From: Pseudomonadota bacterium
GTDB taxonomy: Bacteria; Desulfobacterota; Desulfobacteria; Desulfobacterales; JAHIVH01
Direction of reading: 5' to 3'
Assembly: GCA_018816735.1 (NCBI GenBank)
Contig: JAHIVH010000073.1
Location: 1-64,000 of the forward strand
DNA length: 64,000 nt
Of the stretch, positions 41,470 to 51,167 are shown in pieces; position 1 is the stretch's first letter, and every line of letters starts with the position of its first letter. Both the position numbers and the translations under genes were made by a program. The notes beneath the pieces were generated by a model. That model did no database searches. It had not been told where the DNA came from and saw only the letters and a program-made list of their open reading frames with translations.

Positions 41470-43749
41470 ATGAATATTTTCAAGCGTTTGATTCCTTTTT
41501 TGATGATAATCTTTTTGTTTGCCCCAGGGTGTGCCTCAGATTTGGAAAAAAAGACAACATATTTTGAAAAAGGAAACAGTTATTTTGAAAAGGGTGAATA
41601 TAAAAGCGCCGTCCTTGAATTTAAAAATGCGATTAAAATTGATCCGGAATATGTAGCTGCTCATTTAAAACTGGCTGAAACCAACTTGAAACTTGGCAAT
41701 TCAAGAGAAGCCTTTCAGGAATACACTACGGTTGCCCGGCTTGATCCGGAAAATACCGATGCCCAGATGAAACTGGCGACATTCCTGCTTCTGGGTAAAC
41801 ATACCAAAGAGTCCCGGGAAAAATTAGACGCGATTTTGGCAAAAGACCCCAATAATATTGAAGCATTATATTTGCTTGCGGGAAATGCTGGTGCTGAAAA
41901 AAACATGGATGAAGTTGTAGGTACCTTTGAAAAAATTATCAGCCTGGATAAAAAGCAGACCAAAGCGTATCTTGGACTTGCCAATATCAAAATGCAGACG
42001 CAGCAGTTTGATGAAGCAGAGGCGTTGATCAAAAAAGCCATAGAATCTGCGCCTGATGAGATTCAGCCGCCGCTCGTTCTGTTTAGATTTTATGAATACA
42101 GGCAAGACTTCAGGCAAGCAGAAGATACCATTAAAAAGCTGGTTGAAGACAAGCCGGATAATGTTGAACTGCTGCTGGTACTTGGTAATTATTATTATAA
42201 GCAGAAGGATGTTGAAAAGGCTGAAAGTACCATTTTAAAAGCCATTCAAATTGACAAGGAAAATGTAAAACCATACATGGTTGCCGCCGAGTTTTATGAT
42301 GTTTCCGGGAATCAGGAAAAGGCCATTTCCATGTACCAGAAAGCAATGGCCATGATGCCCGATGATGTGGGCATATTAAACACGGTCGCCACCTTTTATT
42401 ATAAAAACAGAAAATACAAAGACACAGAAGAGTTGCTTGACCGCATATTTACACTAAGACCCAAATTTTTCCCTGCCATGCAGTTAAAAGGGGAATTGCT
42501 TGTTTTAAAACGAAAATATGATGAGGCGATATCCATATTTAATGAATTGATCACGGAAGAGCCAAAAGCGGTTCAGCCGAATTATTTTCTGGGTTTTACC
42601 TATTTTTCAAAAGGCGAGCCTACGCTTGCCAAAGGTTCTCTGCTGAAAGTTGTTGAGCTTGATCCCAAGCATGTGAAGGCAAAACTCCTGCTCGCTGAAA
42701 TTTATCTCCGGGAAAGGAGTTTTGGTCTTGCCATGAAGGAATGCAATGAGGTTCTTGTCATGGAGCCTGAAAGCTACCAGGCGAGGATGCTTCTTGGCAG
42801 CATAAAGATGGTGGAGAAAAAAATTGACGAGGCAAAGGCCATATTTGAATCTCTCACCAAACTCGATCCTGAAAATCCATCAGCCTATTTCCGGTTGGGG
42901 ATTGTCCACCGGTTGAACCAGGAATATGACCTGGCCATGGCCAACTTCAATAAGGCGCTTTCAATCAATCCTCAACTGATTGATGTATTTTCCAATGTCA
43001 TTTCCCTTCACATGATGAAAAATGAATATGATATCGCGTTGAAAAAATGTGATGACCAGTTGCTTAAAATGGACGAATTCCCTTTGATGAAAGCTGTGAT
43101 TCATCAATTAAAGGGAGAGGTCTATCTCGCTTCCAAAGCTAAAGACAAGGCAGAAACTTCTTTTAACGAAGCAATAAAAATTTATCCTGAATATATGAAA
43201 CCCTATTATGCGCTGGCAAAAATATATATGTCGGAAAACAGGGTTGATAAAGCCATTGAGCAGTATCAATCTGTTATTGCCAAAAATCCGGATCAGGCCG
43301 AACCTCATATGCTTCTCGGAACACTCTATGAACTTAAGAAAAATATGGAACTGTCGGAAGAGCATTACAGAAAAGCACTTGACATAAAACCGGACTTTGT
43401 CCCGGCAGCAAATAATCTGGCCTATATCATCGCTGAACGGAATGGCAATCTTGACGAAGCATTGAAATACGCCCAGATGGCAAAGGAAAAAAATCCTGAT
43501 GAGCCAGGTATCATGGATACGCTGGGATGGATATATTACAAAAAGGGGCTTTATGGCAGTGCGATCGGAGAATTGCTCGACAGTACCGAACAGTTGGGGC
43601 AAAATCCGGTTGTGCATTATCATCTGGGAGTTGCCTATTATAAGAATGGTAATCTTAAAGAGGCCAGGACAATGCTTGAAAAAGCCTTGAGCCTGAGCGA
43701 TACGTTTGAAGGTGCCGAAGAAGCCAGGGAGGTGTTGGGCAAACTCTAA
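41470..43749 (+). CDS. prsT: TPR-repeat lipoprotein, PEP-CTERM/XrtA system (PrsT-like)
   Basis: A 759-residue protein with a lipoprotein signal (FAPGC, lipid-modified Cys at about residue 21) and about twenty tetratricopeptide repeats (recurrent A-x-x-x-L-x-x-D-P pattern) filling the rest. The architecture matches the PrsT-type TPR lipoproteins that accompany exosortase-A EPS systems and probably act as an outer-membrane or periplasmic scaffold for secretion. ATG 41470 is chosen over 41455 because the GGAGGG at 41457-41462 is the ribosome site for the former. The symbol is by similarity of design and context. Confidence 0.72.
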   Translation: MNIFKRLIPFLMIIFLFAPGCASDLEKKTTYFEKGNSYFEKGEYKSAVLEFKNAIKIDPEYVAAHLKLAETNLKLGNSREAFQEYTTVARLDPENTDAQMKLATFLLLGKHTKESREKLDAILAKDPNNIEALYLLAGNAGAEKNMDEVVGTFEKIISLDKKQTKAYLGLANIKMQTQQFDEAEALIKKAIESAPDEIQPPLVLFRFYEYRQDFRQAEDTIKKLVEDKPDNVELLLVLGNYYYKQKDVEKAESTILKAIQIDKENVKPYMVAAEFYDVSGNQEKAISMYQKAMAMMPDDVGILNTVATFYYKNRKYKDTEELLDRIFTLRPKFFPAMQLKGELLVLKRKYDEAISIFNELITEEPKAVQPNYFLGFTYFSKGEPTLAKGSLLKVVELDPKHVKAKLLLAEIYLRERSFGLAMKECNEVLVMEPESYQARMLLGSIKMVEKKIDEAKAIFESLTKLDPENPSAYFRLGIVHRLNQEYDLAMANFNKALSINPQLIDVFSNVISLHMMKNEYDIALKKCDDQLLKMDEFPLMKAVIHQLKGEVYLASKAKDKAETSFNEAIKIYPEYMKPYYALAKIYMSENRVDKAIEQYQSVIAKNPDQAEPHMLLGTLYELKKNMELSEEHYRKALDIKPDFVPAANNLAYIIAERNGNLDEALKYAQMAKEKNPDEPGIMDTLGWIYYKKGLYGSAIGELLDSTEQLGQNPVVHYHLGVAYYKNGNLKEARTMLEKALSLSDTFEGAEEAREVLGKL

Positions 43750-43769
43750 CCATATATTGAGCCGGGTTT

Positions 43770-44918
43770 ATGAGATATCTTTCATTTAAAATTTTTTTTA
43801 TAAGTATCCTTTTGCCTCCGGTTTTGTATATTGTTTCAGTTCAAGCAATTGAAAATTATTTGAACAACAGATTTTATAAAAAAATAGAGGAAATTTATAT
43901 TGGCGATACAAAACCGTTATTTGAAGGTACCGTTCGTATTCAGGATGCCATTTCAAAAAATGTAAAAACATTTATCAAGGAGAACACGCTTTTTACCTGG
44001 TGGGGGGTGACCATAGATATACTTGTGACCTCAAGGGGGCATATTTTATATCCTCAGGCCTATGTTTCAAAAGAGGCGTCCCATGGTGTCCAGACCAAAG
44101 ATTTAATGCAGACAGCCCGTGAAAATTTTGATTTGCTGAATGGCGGACTTAAGCTTAAGGTTGATCTGACCTTGCCACACAATACGGCGCTTGCAAACAG
44201 TGTTCTGGGGATGTACCTGATCATATTCGGCGCCGGGTTATATGTTTATTTTTCCTCAGGTTATAACAGGGCGAGATCAGAAGAATATCTTCGTGAACAG
44301 GAAATTGACAGGCTTCATGGTGTGGAAACCGTGTACGTGGAAAAACTGTCCATACTTGAAAAGGAAAGAGAATCCCTCTCATCAAAAATCGAAAAAATAA
44401 GAACGGATTTGAATGATGAGAAAAAAAGAGCCAGTGTGAACGAAGATGAAATGATCAATGAAATCGTGACGCTTGAGGAAAAGCTTGAAAAAAATGTGGA
44501 AATCAGCAATTTACAAAAGGAAGAAATAGATACGCTTCATGAAAAACTGACTCAGTATGAAAAAAGAGCAGAGAGTAAGAAAAAGAAAAAAGATGATGAT
44601 CATATCATCAAACGGTTTAAAGCATTATATAAAAATGTGGATATTGCAGAAAGGGCTGTGGATGGGTTTGTTGACCTCACAGAGGATATGAAAATCAAGG
44701 CTGAAGAGATTATCCATCACCTTAATGAAGATGCGGGAAAGGTGATCATCAAGCGAAAGGTCTTTAATAAAAAAAGCAATTTGACATTTTTTGAACTGCA
44801 ATTTTCATATAAGGGCAGGTTGTATTTTCAAAAGAAAAAAGACGGCAAAGTTGAGATACTGGTAATCGGGACCAAAAATACACAACCAAAAGATTTAGAA
44901 TATTTAGACAATTTATAA
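43770..44918 (+). CDS. Membrane coiled-coil protein with RelE-like C-terminal domain
   Basis: A 382-residue protein. One membrane helix (about 5-25), a periplasmic domain of about 115 residues with VDILVTSRGHILYPQ-like strands, a second helix (about 147-168), then a long Glu/Lys-rich cytoplasmic coiled coil (about 170-275). The end (FELQFSYKGRLYFQKK, then EILVIGTKNTQ) resembles the strand pattern of RelE/HigB-type folds, but catalytic residues are not evident. It lies between the TPR lipoprotein and a GAF-sigma-54 regulator, 1 bp before the latter, so it may be its membrane sensor. Family not recognised. Confidence 0.55.
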   Translation: MRYLSFKIFFISILLPPVLYIVSVQAIENYLNNRFYKKIEEIYIGDTKPLFEGTVRIQDAISKNVKTFIKENTLFTWWGVTIDILVTSRGHILYPQAYVSKEASHGVQTKDLMQTARENFDLLNGGLKLKVDLTLPHNTALANSVLGMYLIIFGAGLYVYFSSGYNRARSEEYLREQEIDRLHGVETVYVEKLSILEKERESLSSKIEKIRTDLNDEKKRASVNEDEMINEIVTLEEKLEKNVEISNLQKEEIDTLHEKLTQYEKRAESKKKKKDDDHIIKRFKALYKNVDIAERAVDGFVDLTEDMKIKAEEIIHHLNEDAGKVIIKRKVFNKKSNLTFFELQFSYKGRLYFQKKKDGKVEILVIGTKNTQPKDLEYLDNL

Positions 44919-44919
44919 T

Positions 44920-46464
44920 ATGCAACAATCCGTTACCCCCATAGACTATTTAAAGGAAATTTCCTCCTGGGTTTCATCTGTCCAGGACATTGATCAACTG
45001 CTTGAGCTGATTATGGATACCGCATCCAGAATGATGTTTGCCAAAGCAAGCTCTCTGATGCTTGTTGATCCTGAAGCCAAAAAACTGTTTTTCAAGGTTG
45101 CCACCGGGACAAAGAAAGAAGAAATTAAAAAGTATGAAATCAATATTGGCCAGGGTATTGCCGGATATGTGGCCAAAACAGGTGAACCGCTTTTAATAGA
45201 AGATGTCAATAAAGATCCAAGATGGCACAAGGAAATCAGCGACTCCTTAAAAATTGAAACCCACTCCATGGCGTGTGCGCCGATGAAAGTGGAAGACACC
45301 GTTATTGGTGTGGTTCAGACCATTGACAAGAAGGATGGGTCGCCATTTAGTGAAGATGATCTTAAAATACTGATTGTGTTTGCGGAAGTGGCGGCAAATG
45401 CGATCCGTGATGCAAGGAAAATTGCTGAAGTCAACCGTGAAAACAGGGATTTAAAAGAGGAACTCGGCGGAAAATACCAGATTGTCGGTAACAGCAAATC
45501 GATTCAATATGTGTTGTCAGATGCCAAAAAGGTTGCCAATTCATCTTCCAGCACATTGATTCTGGGAGAAAGCGGAACCGGAAAGGAGTTATTGGCCAGA
45601 ATGATTCATCGGTTAAGCGTCAGAAAAGATAAACCGCTCATTGTGTTAAATTGCGGTGCATTAACCGAATCCCTTCTTGAAGATGAGCTTTTCGGCCACG
45701 AAAGAGGTGCCTACACAGGTGCTGTGGGCAAAAAAGTGGGGAAATTTGAACTGGCAGATGGGGGGACACTTTTCCTGGATGAAATCGGTGAAATGAGCCT
45801 TGGCATGCAATCCAAACTGTTGCGGGTCCTCCAGGAAGGTTCCTATTATCGGGTGGGTGGAAATACGATGGTTCATGTGGATGTGCGAATTCTTGCCGCA
45901 ACCAACCAGGATATTCTGAAACAGATTGAAGACGGCAAATTCAGGGAGGATCTCTATTATCGTCTGAATGTTGTCCAGATTCACATGCCGGCGCTTCGGG
46001 AACGCAAAGAGGATATCCCTTTTCTGGCGGAATATTTTCTCGACATGTTCAAAAAGGAAAGAGGGGAACTCGATCTTAAACTCTCAAAAGCAGCCATGGA
46101 CAAGATCATACGCTATGACTGGCCGGGAAACATACGTGAACTTAGAAATGCCATTGAAAGAGCGGTTGTCATGGGCGACGGAAAAGAAATTTTGCCTGAA
46201 GACTTACCCATGGCTGACTCAAAATTGTCATATCCTGGCCTTGAGGTTGGTATTACGCTGAATGAGGCTCTCAATAAGTTTAAAAAGGAATTTATTATCC
46301 TGAATCTCAAAGAAACCAACGGAAACAGGAGCAAAGCCTCAAAAATAATGGGAATTCAAAGAACGTATCTTTCGAGGCTGATTTCAAAATTTGAATTGCG
46401 GGATGCAGATGATGATAGCATCGATGACATGGACGATATAGACGATATAAATACAGATGAATAG
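44920..46464 (+). CDS. GAF-domain sigma-54-dependent activator
   Basis: A 514-residue bacterial enhancer-binding protein. GAF sensor (about 15-170), then the AAA+ domain with GESGTGKE (216-223) as Walker A, GAYTGA (263-268, for GAFTGA) as the sigma-54 contact loop, LFLDEIGEM as Walker B, and WPGNIRELRN. A Fis-type helix-turn-helix (GNRSKASKIMGIQRTYLSRL) follows, then an acidic Asp-rich tail. The Phe-to-Tyr change in the GAFTGA loop is known in some active members. It is a good candidate to act at the sigma-54 promoter of the PEP-CTERM gene, although the ligand or signal is unknown. Confidence 0.9.
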   Translation: MQQSVTPIDYLKEISSWVSSVQDIDQLLELIMDTASRMMFAKASSLMLVDPEAKKLFFKVATGTKKEEIKKYEINIGQGIAGYVAKTGEPLLIEDVNKDPRWHKEISDSLKIETHSMACAPMKVEDTVIGVVQTIDKKDGSPFSEDDLKILIVFAEVAANAIRDARKIAEVNRENRDLKEELGGKYQIVGNSKSIQYVLSDAKKVANSSSSTLILGESGTGKELLARMIHRLSVRKDKPLIVLNCGALTESLLEDELFGHERGAYTGAVGKKVGKFELADGGTLFLDEIGEMSLGMQSKLLRVLQEGSYYRVGGNTMVHVDVRILAATNQDILKQIEDGKFREDLYYRLNVVQIHMPALRERKEDIPFLAEYFLDMFKKERGELDLKLSKAAMDKIIRYDWPGNIRELRNAIERAVVMGDGKEILPEDLPMADSKLSYPGLEVGITLNEALNKFKKEFIILNLKETNGNRSKASKIMGIQRTYLSRLISKFELRDADDDSIDDMDDIDDINTDE

Positions 46465-46479
46465 GTTTTGTCTATTTCT

Positions 46480-46677
46480 TCAATCATTTCCGCGTCTCAT
46501 TTCAAGAAAATTTTCATCAGTGGAGGCCTTTTTTTTTGTATGGCGCTCGGCTCGCCGGTCTTTGCCATTTCGTCTGTCTTCGCCACTTCTTCTCTCCGGC
46601 AGATAACCTGAATAGGAAAATTGACGCCTGTCAATTCCCGAACGCCTCCCGCCATTATCAACCTTTATTTCATCCAT
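46480..46677 (-). CDS. Small Arg/Asp-rich 'DRR' repeat protein
   Basis: A 65-residue basic protein with GGRRSGIDRRQFSYSGY and PERRSGEDRRNGKDRR. A paralogue of 86 residues with the same order of motifs is encoded at 49114-49374, also on the minus strand. The repeated R-R-x-G-x-D-R-R unit occurs in short signalling-associated proteins of deltaproteobacteria, but I know of no function. No cysteines, signal peptide or membrane helix. It converges on the sigma-54 activator gene. Confidence 0.6.
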   Translation of the reverse strand: MDEIKVDNGGRRSGIDRRQFSYSGYLPERRSGEDRRNGKDRRAERHTKKKASTDENFLEMRRGND

Positions 46678-47101
46678 AGCTTACACATCTTTCCTGTTGT
46701 TTATTTTCAACTGTCTGTAATCTTTTTCTCGCTTATGCCACAATCGGATCAAAATTTATACCATGAATTTGCATTTACTGTGCCATAAAACCATGAGAGG
46801 GGTTTTTGCTATAATTTATAATAATATTAGATTGTTATAAAAAAATTCTTTTGGGGTAAAAACAATATTGGTATAATATTATCAGTAAAAAGTGAGTATT
46901 GGGGAATTTTTTTCATATAAGAATGAAAAGAAAGTCAGCATTTTGCCATAGATGATATTCCGGGGATAAGAAAATGATAAGGCCTGAAATTTGCATGACA
47001 TTTTCCATGATTCAATCGCAATGATGTTCTCATGGTTAACAATTTGTTTTTGAAAGATTTAATTTATTATTTCATGTTAAGGAAACGTCGTAACCGTTAA
47101 G
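46678..47101 (+). other. Intergenic region before TPR gene, weak sigma-54-like site
   Basis: About 420 bp without a gene. GG at 46981-46982 and GC at 46993-46994 have the sigma-54 spacing in AGGCCT-GAAAT-TTGCA, but the -24 box is poor. A hairpin AAAACC/GGTTTT lies near 46784-46806 and is not followed by a clean T run. Long AT-rich segments (46810-46880) could hold sigma-70 promoters. No riboswitch is recognised. Confidence 0.35.
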
Positions 47102-48973
47102 ATGACACACCCTTCAAAAATATGCATCCGATGGTTGTGCAGATATGCCGTGTTCTGTTTTTTGATAATACCCTGTGCCCATGCACTTCAGCTGGAAATG
47201 ACTGATGATACGTCAGACAGGTATTTGCTGTCAGGGAAAAAGCCGTTCTATGAAGAGCTTAAAGAGATGTATGACCAGCAATTGTATGATTTTGTAATAG
47301 AAAAAATCATGGACTTGTCTGTTGAAGAACAAAACAGGACGGAAAATATGTTTATACAGGCGCTATCTTATATTGCCAAGGGTCAATATGATGACGCAAA
47401 AGGGATTCTTGACTCCATCCTGCACAGAGATGATCTCCCCGAGGATTCCCTGTCTTTTATCGCGTCAAAGTACCGTGAAGCCGGCATGCCAAAAGATGCA
47501 TTACGGATATGCCAGGCAGGGATGATTGCAGATGCCCGATCCGTAAAAATAGTATTTGAAATGGGGATGGCCTATGATGACCTTGGGCATCCTGAAATTG
47601 CTATCCTTTATCTGAAAAGGGCTTACAGAATCAATCGCATTTGCAAAATTATCGATGACAGGTTGCTTATTGAGAAAATGATGTCGATTTATTTGAAATT
47701 AAATCAATTTGACAATGCAGGGATGATTTCCGCAAATCAGGCAATTCTGAAAGACAATCCCGTTCATATGCTTGGGATGGCGAAATATTCTGCAGATCAG
47801 GGGAATTTTACAGAAGCGTTATCATATATTGAAAAAGCATCACGTTTATCTTCGGACAGGGTGTTAATCATCAATCGTGCACAGTTCTTTTTGATGAATG
47901 GCCAACCTGACAAAGCCATTCATATTCTGGATGGCCTGGATACCGGTGGACTGGATGATGATTCCATAACGCAGATGCATATTGCAAGGTCTTTGGCATT
48001 TGGTATTTCAAATGACCATAATATGGCATTCAATGAGCTCATCAGCGCAGAAAAAACAGCCAAAAGGGCTCCGGTCATTCATTTGATCAAATCGCTTATC
48101 CTGTTTTGCGCTGATCATAGAGAACTGGCTGAAAGGGAATTGAGAAAAGCATTTGGCATCTTGAACGGTTTCTTTTCTGTGGAAAATGTTACGCGTGGTA
48201 TTCATTCAGACAAGTTTGATCGTGACATGGGGCTTGCCTTTTTTTGTATGGATCTGGGCTACTGCCATCAGGCAGTGAAAATTTCTCAAAAGGCGTTATT
48301 AAAAGAGCCTGATAATATTTTTCATCACTATATCATTGCAGAAAGCAGTTTGAAGGCAGGTGAACATGCGCTTGCCCGAATTGAGCTTGATTTTTTGTCT
48401 TATGCCATAAACGGTGATGTTCCTTTTAAAATGGCTTTGGCAAAACGGTATGAAAAATCTGATTACCCTGAACGCGCGTTAATCATTTATGCAGATCTGA
48501 TAGATGAGAAACCGGATTTTAAAGATGCAAGATTGGCATATGGTGCGCTCCTTTTGGAATTGAAACAATATCAGAAGTCCCATGACATTCTGATGGCAGG
48601 GCTTTATTATCACCCTGAATCGTTTTCAGTCCTTTTGGCGATCGGGTGGGCCTGCTGTTATTTGCAAGATATTGACGGGCTTGATACTGTCCTTCAACAA
48701 CTCATGAATGGAGATTTGTCCGGTCACTATGCTGTGGCGCATTTAAACGGGTGGCGGGCGTATTTAAAAAATGACCTTTCAGGTTCGGAAAAATTTCTAA
48801 AGGTTGCCCTTGATCTGTCTCCAGGCGAGCCTGAGATCTGTTATCATCTTGGCGTTGCCCTTTATGCTGCAGGCAAAAAAGAACAGGCCGTCAATTTATT
48901 CGACCAGGCGCTGCTGTTTGACGCGCAAAGAAAGGCGTATTCAAAAGATGTTGCAAGGATGATCGAGAAGTAG
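47102..48973 (+). CDS. Exported TPR-repeat protein
   Basis: A 623-residue protein with a signal-peptide-like start (about 10-28, CAHA before QLEMTD) and at least ten tetratricopeptide-type repeats with heavy sequence drift (for example PEIAILYLKRAYRI, and GEPEICYHLGVALYAAGKKEQ at the end). It resembles the PrsT-type gene upstream in design, not in sequence. No lipobox. A structural or assembly role in EPS or secretion is inferred from context. It is bracketed by the two minus-strand DRR genes. Confidence 0.72.
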   Translation: MTHPSKICIRWLCRYAVFCFLIIPCAHALQLEMTDDTSDRYLLSGKKPFYEELKEMYDQQLYDFVIEKIMDLSVEEQNRTENMFIQALSYIAKGQYDDAKGILDSILHRDDLPEDSLSFIASKYREAGMPKDALRICQAGMIADARSVKIVFEMGMAYDDLGHPEIAILYLKRAYRINRICKIIDDRLLIEKMMSIYLKLNQFDNAGMISANQAILKDNPVHMLGMAKYSADQGNFTEALSYIEKASRLSSDRVLIINRAQFFLMNGQPDKAIHILDGLDTGGLDDDSITQMHIARSLAFGISNDHNMAFNELISAEKTAKRAPVIHLIKSLILFCADHRELAERELRKAFGILNGFFSVENVTRGIHSDKFDRDMGLAFFCMDLGYCHQAVKISQKALLKEPDNIFHHYIIAESSLKAGEHALARIELDFLSYAINGDVPFKMALAKRYEKSDYPERALIIYADLIDEKPDFKDARLAYGALLLELKQYQKSHDILMAGLYYHPESFSVLLAIGWACCYLQDIDGLDTVLQQLMNGDLSGHYAVAHLNGWRAYLKNDLSGSEKFLKVALDLSPGEPEICYHLGVALYAAGKKEQAVNLFDQALLFDAQRKAYSKDVARMIEK

Positions 48974-49113
48974 TCTGGTTGGCCCAGATAGTGAATCTGT
49001 TTCAGGTTTATTATAGTTTTGCTTAAGAATTTTTACTTACTGTACGGGCTATACTTGCATGATGAACAGCAGGAAAGGAACCTGGTGCAAAGAAATGTCT
49101 TGATGGATATCAA

Positions 49114-49374
49114 TCAAGCGCTTAAGGCATCACGTTTATAAAGCTTTGCAAATACACTCCTTCGTTCAAAGCCGCTTCTCATCTCGATAAAAATATCTTT
49201 TTGAATCTGAGTTTCCCGTCTGTCTTGGCCGCTTCTTCGATCCAATCCGCATCTTCTATCCGGAACGCCTCTTCTCTCAGGAATATGGCCTGAATAGGAA
49301 AATTCTCGCCTGTCATATCCTGATCGCCTGCCCCCTTTATCAATCATTCTATTAACCACATTTAAATCATTCAA
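49114..49374 (-). CDS. Small Arg/Asp-rich 'DRR' repeat protein, paralogue
   Basis: An 86-residue protein with GGRRSGYDRREFSYSGH, PERRGVPDRRCGLDRRSGQD and a late IEMRSGFERRS. It aligns end to end with the 65-residue protein at 46480 but has an N-terminal extension (MNDLNVVNRMIDK) and a longer tail. The start is TTG at 49374 with AAAGGA about 8 bp upstream; a shorter start at the second Met is possible. The function is unknown; a role tied to the TPR gene that lies between the two is a guess. Confidence 0.6.
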   Translation of the reverse strand: MNDLNVVNRMIDKGGRRSGYDRREFSYSGHIPERRGVPDRRCGLDRRSGQDRRETQIQKDIFIEMRSGFERRSVFAKLYKRDALSA

Positions 49375-49951
49375 CGAACTTTCCTTTTACTCATGCGGTT
49401 TAGATTAACAGCTGAAAATATTTTCTGACACGTATGCTTAAAGGCACTTTTCTCAATAAAGCCTTTTTGGGACAATCATTAATCTTATCGCATTTGCGTT
49501 TGGTTGTTAAAAGTCACATGATCAAAGTTATTTGATATGGCTTCCTTCCGTATATTGGAAATTCCATGCAATCTCAATGCCGCAGTGTTGAAAAAGAAAA
49601 AATAATAGTATTTTATTAATTATCAGGAAGTTGTAAAATTATCTTGCGGATTTTGTTTGGCAGAATTCTTCACCAATATGTACTCTCAGGTATAATATTG
49701 TGTAGTTAATGCCATAATATGTAATTTTATACATGATGGTATTCAAGTTTATAAATGGCTGTTCTTTCATTGCTGAGCGACGAGATGGTTTTGTGTAAAA
49801 ATATAAATAAATTAATCAGTTGTGCTTGACTGAGATCGTTAAATGTGCGATTTGTATAACAATAAATAATTTGTATTTTTTTATCATCTCTATCAACTGT
49901 TGATTTATCAAATGAATCCCTTATTCGTTCCAAAATGTGTTAAGGACTATC
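49375..49951 (+). other. Leader region of the secretion/pilus operon
   Basis: About 575 bp without a recognisable gene. A sigma-70-like promoter, TTCACC (49669-49674), 16-bp spacer, TATAAT (49691-49696), would give a leader of about 250 bases before gspF. AAAGGC/GCCTTT (49440-49466) may form a weak terminator-like hairpin. A minus-strand open frame at 49727-49933 has no supporting features. No riboswitch fold is recognised in the leader. Confidence 0.4.
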
Positions 49952-51163
49952 ATGCCTCCTTTTAGATGCAAAATGGCCACACCAAACGGTCGAATAGTTG
50001 AAAATACGCTCATTTCCGACTCAAAAGCCACGCTAAAGGAACGTCTGGAAAAAGATGGCAATTTTGTTTTGGAAATAAAGAAAATAAAAGGAAGTGCGAC
50101 TTTAATAAAAAAGGCCAGAGGCAATATTCGACTGAAGGAAAAAGAACTCTATTCTTTTAATCTTGAGTTCTCTGTTTTGTTGCGAGCAGGGCTTTCAGTT
50201 GTTTCTGCGCTGGATGCAATTATTGGAAAGGATGACAAAAGCGATCTGAATGAGTTATTAAAAGTCATCAGAATCGATATCGCACATGGGGAATCCCTGT
50301 CTAATGCATTTGCCAATTATTCACATATTTTTTCAAACTTCTATATAGCTAATTTAAAAGCAGGTGAAAAAAGCGGCGATGTTCCCCTTGTCTTGACCCG
50401 GTATATTGATTATCTGAAAAGAGTGGCGGCTATTCGGCAGAAAGTGATATCCGCATCAATTTACCCGCTGATTTTATTGACGGCCTCTGTTTTTGTTCTT
50501 GCGTTTTTATTAATCTTTGTCGTGCCTTCCATTACAGGAACATTCGCCGGGACAGGCGCAACGCTTCCTCATATCACCCAGATGCTTTTGGATATCAGTC
50601 ATTTTATCAAGGGAAATTTTTTATGGTTCTTCTTCCTTGTGGCGATTTCATCGTTTGGGGCATTATATTACAGAAAAACACCCAGGGGAAATATGGCAAT
50701 AGACCGGGCCTTTCTGTCTGTCCCCTTTTTGGGAACCCTTTACATCAACTATTCGACTTCCAAACTGTCAAGAACCCTTGCCACGATATTGAGTGGTGGA
50801 GTGACATTGATAGACTCCCTTAAAATTGCCTGCGGCATACTTGATAACCGGTATCTTCAAAATAAAATAGAAGACATATTGAAAAATCTGAAAGAAGGGG
50901 AGGGCTTTTCCGAATCGATGAAGAAGACCGGTGTTTTTCCGGATCTTGCCGTAAGAATGATCGCAGCAGGCGAAAACAGCGGTGCGCTGGAACAGATTCT
51001 GAATGATGTGGCGGATTTTTATGAAGGGGATGTGGAAACAAAGCTTTCGATTCTGACGTCAGCCATAGAACCGGCATTGATGATTATTATGGGATTGGCA
51101 ATAGGCTTTATTGTCATGGCTATGTATATGCCGATTTTTCAAATGGCAGGAACCATAGGGTGA
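49952..51163 (+). CDS. gspF: Type II secretion / type IV pilus inner-membrane protein F
   Basis: A 403-residue platform protein of the GspF/PilC family: two copies of the F domain (ELYSFNLEFSVLLRAGLSVV..., and KLSRTLATILSGGVTLIDSL...), each followed by membrane helices. GEKSGDVP and GENSGALEQIL are the paired G-E-x-S-G motifs. It anchors the assembly ATPase at the inner membrane. ATG 49952 fits the family start (MPPFRCKMATPNGRIVE) and has AAGGA upstream; an in-frame GTG at 49937 is less likely. Confidence 0.93.
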   Translation: MPPFRCKMATPNGRIVENTLISDSKATLKERLEKDGNFVLEIKKIKGSATLIKKARGNIRLKEKELYSFNLEFSVLLRAGLSVVSALDAIIGKDDKSDLNELLKVIRIDIAHGESLSNAFANYSHIFSNFYIANLKAGEKSGDVPLVLTRYIDYLKRVAAIRQKVISASIYPLILLTASVFVLAFLLIFVVPSITGTFAGTGATLPHITQMLLDISHFIKGNFLWFFFLVAISSFGALYYRKTPRGNMAIDRAFLSVPFLGTLYINYSTSKLSRTLATILSGGVTLIDSLKIACGILDNRYLQNKIEDILKNLKEGEGFSESMKKTGVFPDLAVRMIAAGENSGALEQILNDVADFYEGDVETKLSILTSAIEPALMIIMGLAIGFIVMAMYMPIFQMAGTIG

Positions 51164-51167
51164 AAAT

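Noticed and set aside
48992..49006. Terminator after the TPR gene, matching the right arm of the hairpin at 34736
   Set aside because: The sequence repeats TGAATCTGTTTCAGG but no complementary left arm lies before it, so no hairpin forms.
49727..49933. Minus-strand open frame of 68 codons in the secretion-operon leader
   Set aside because: Composition and position give no support; it overlaps a plausible promoter/leader for gspF.
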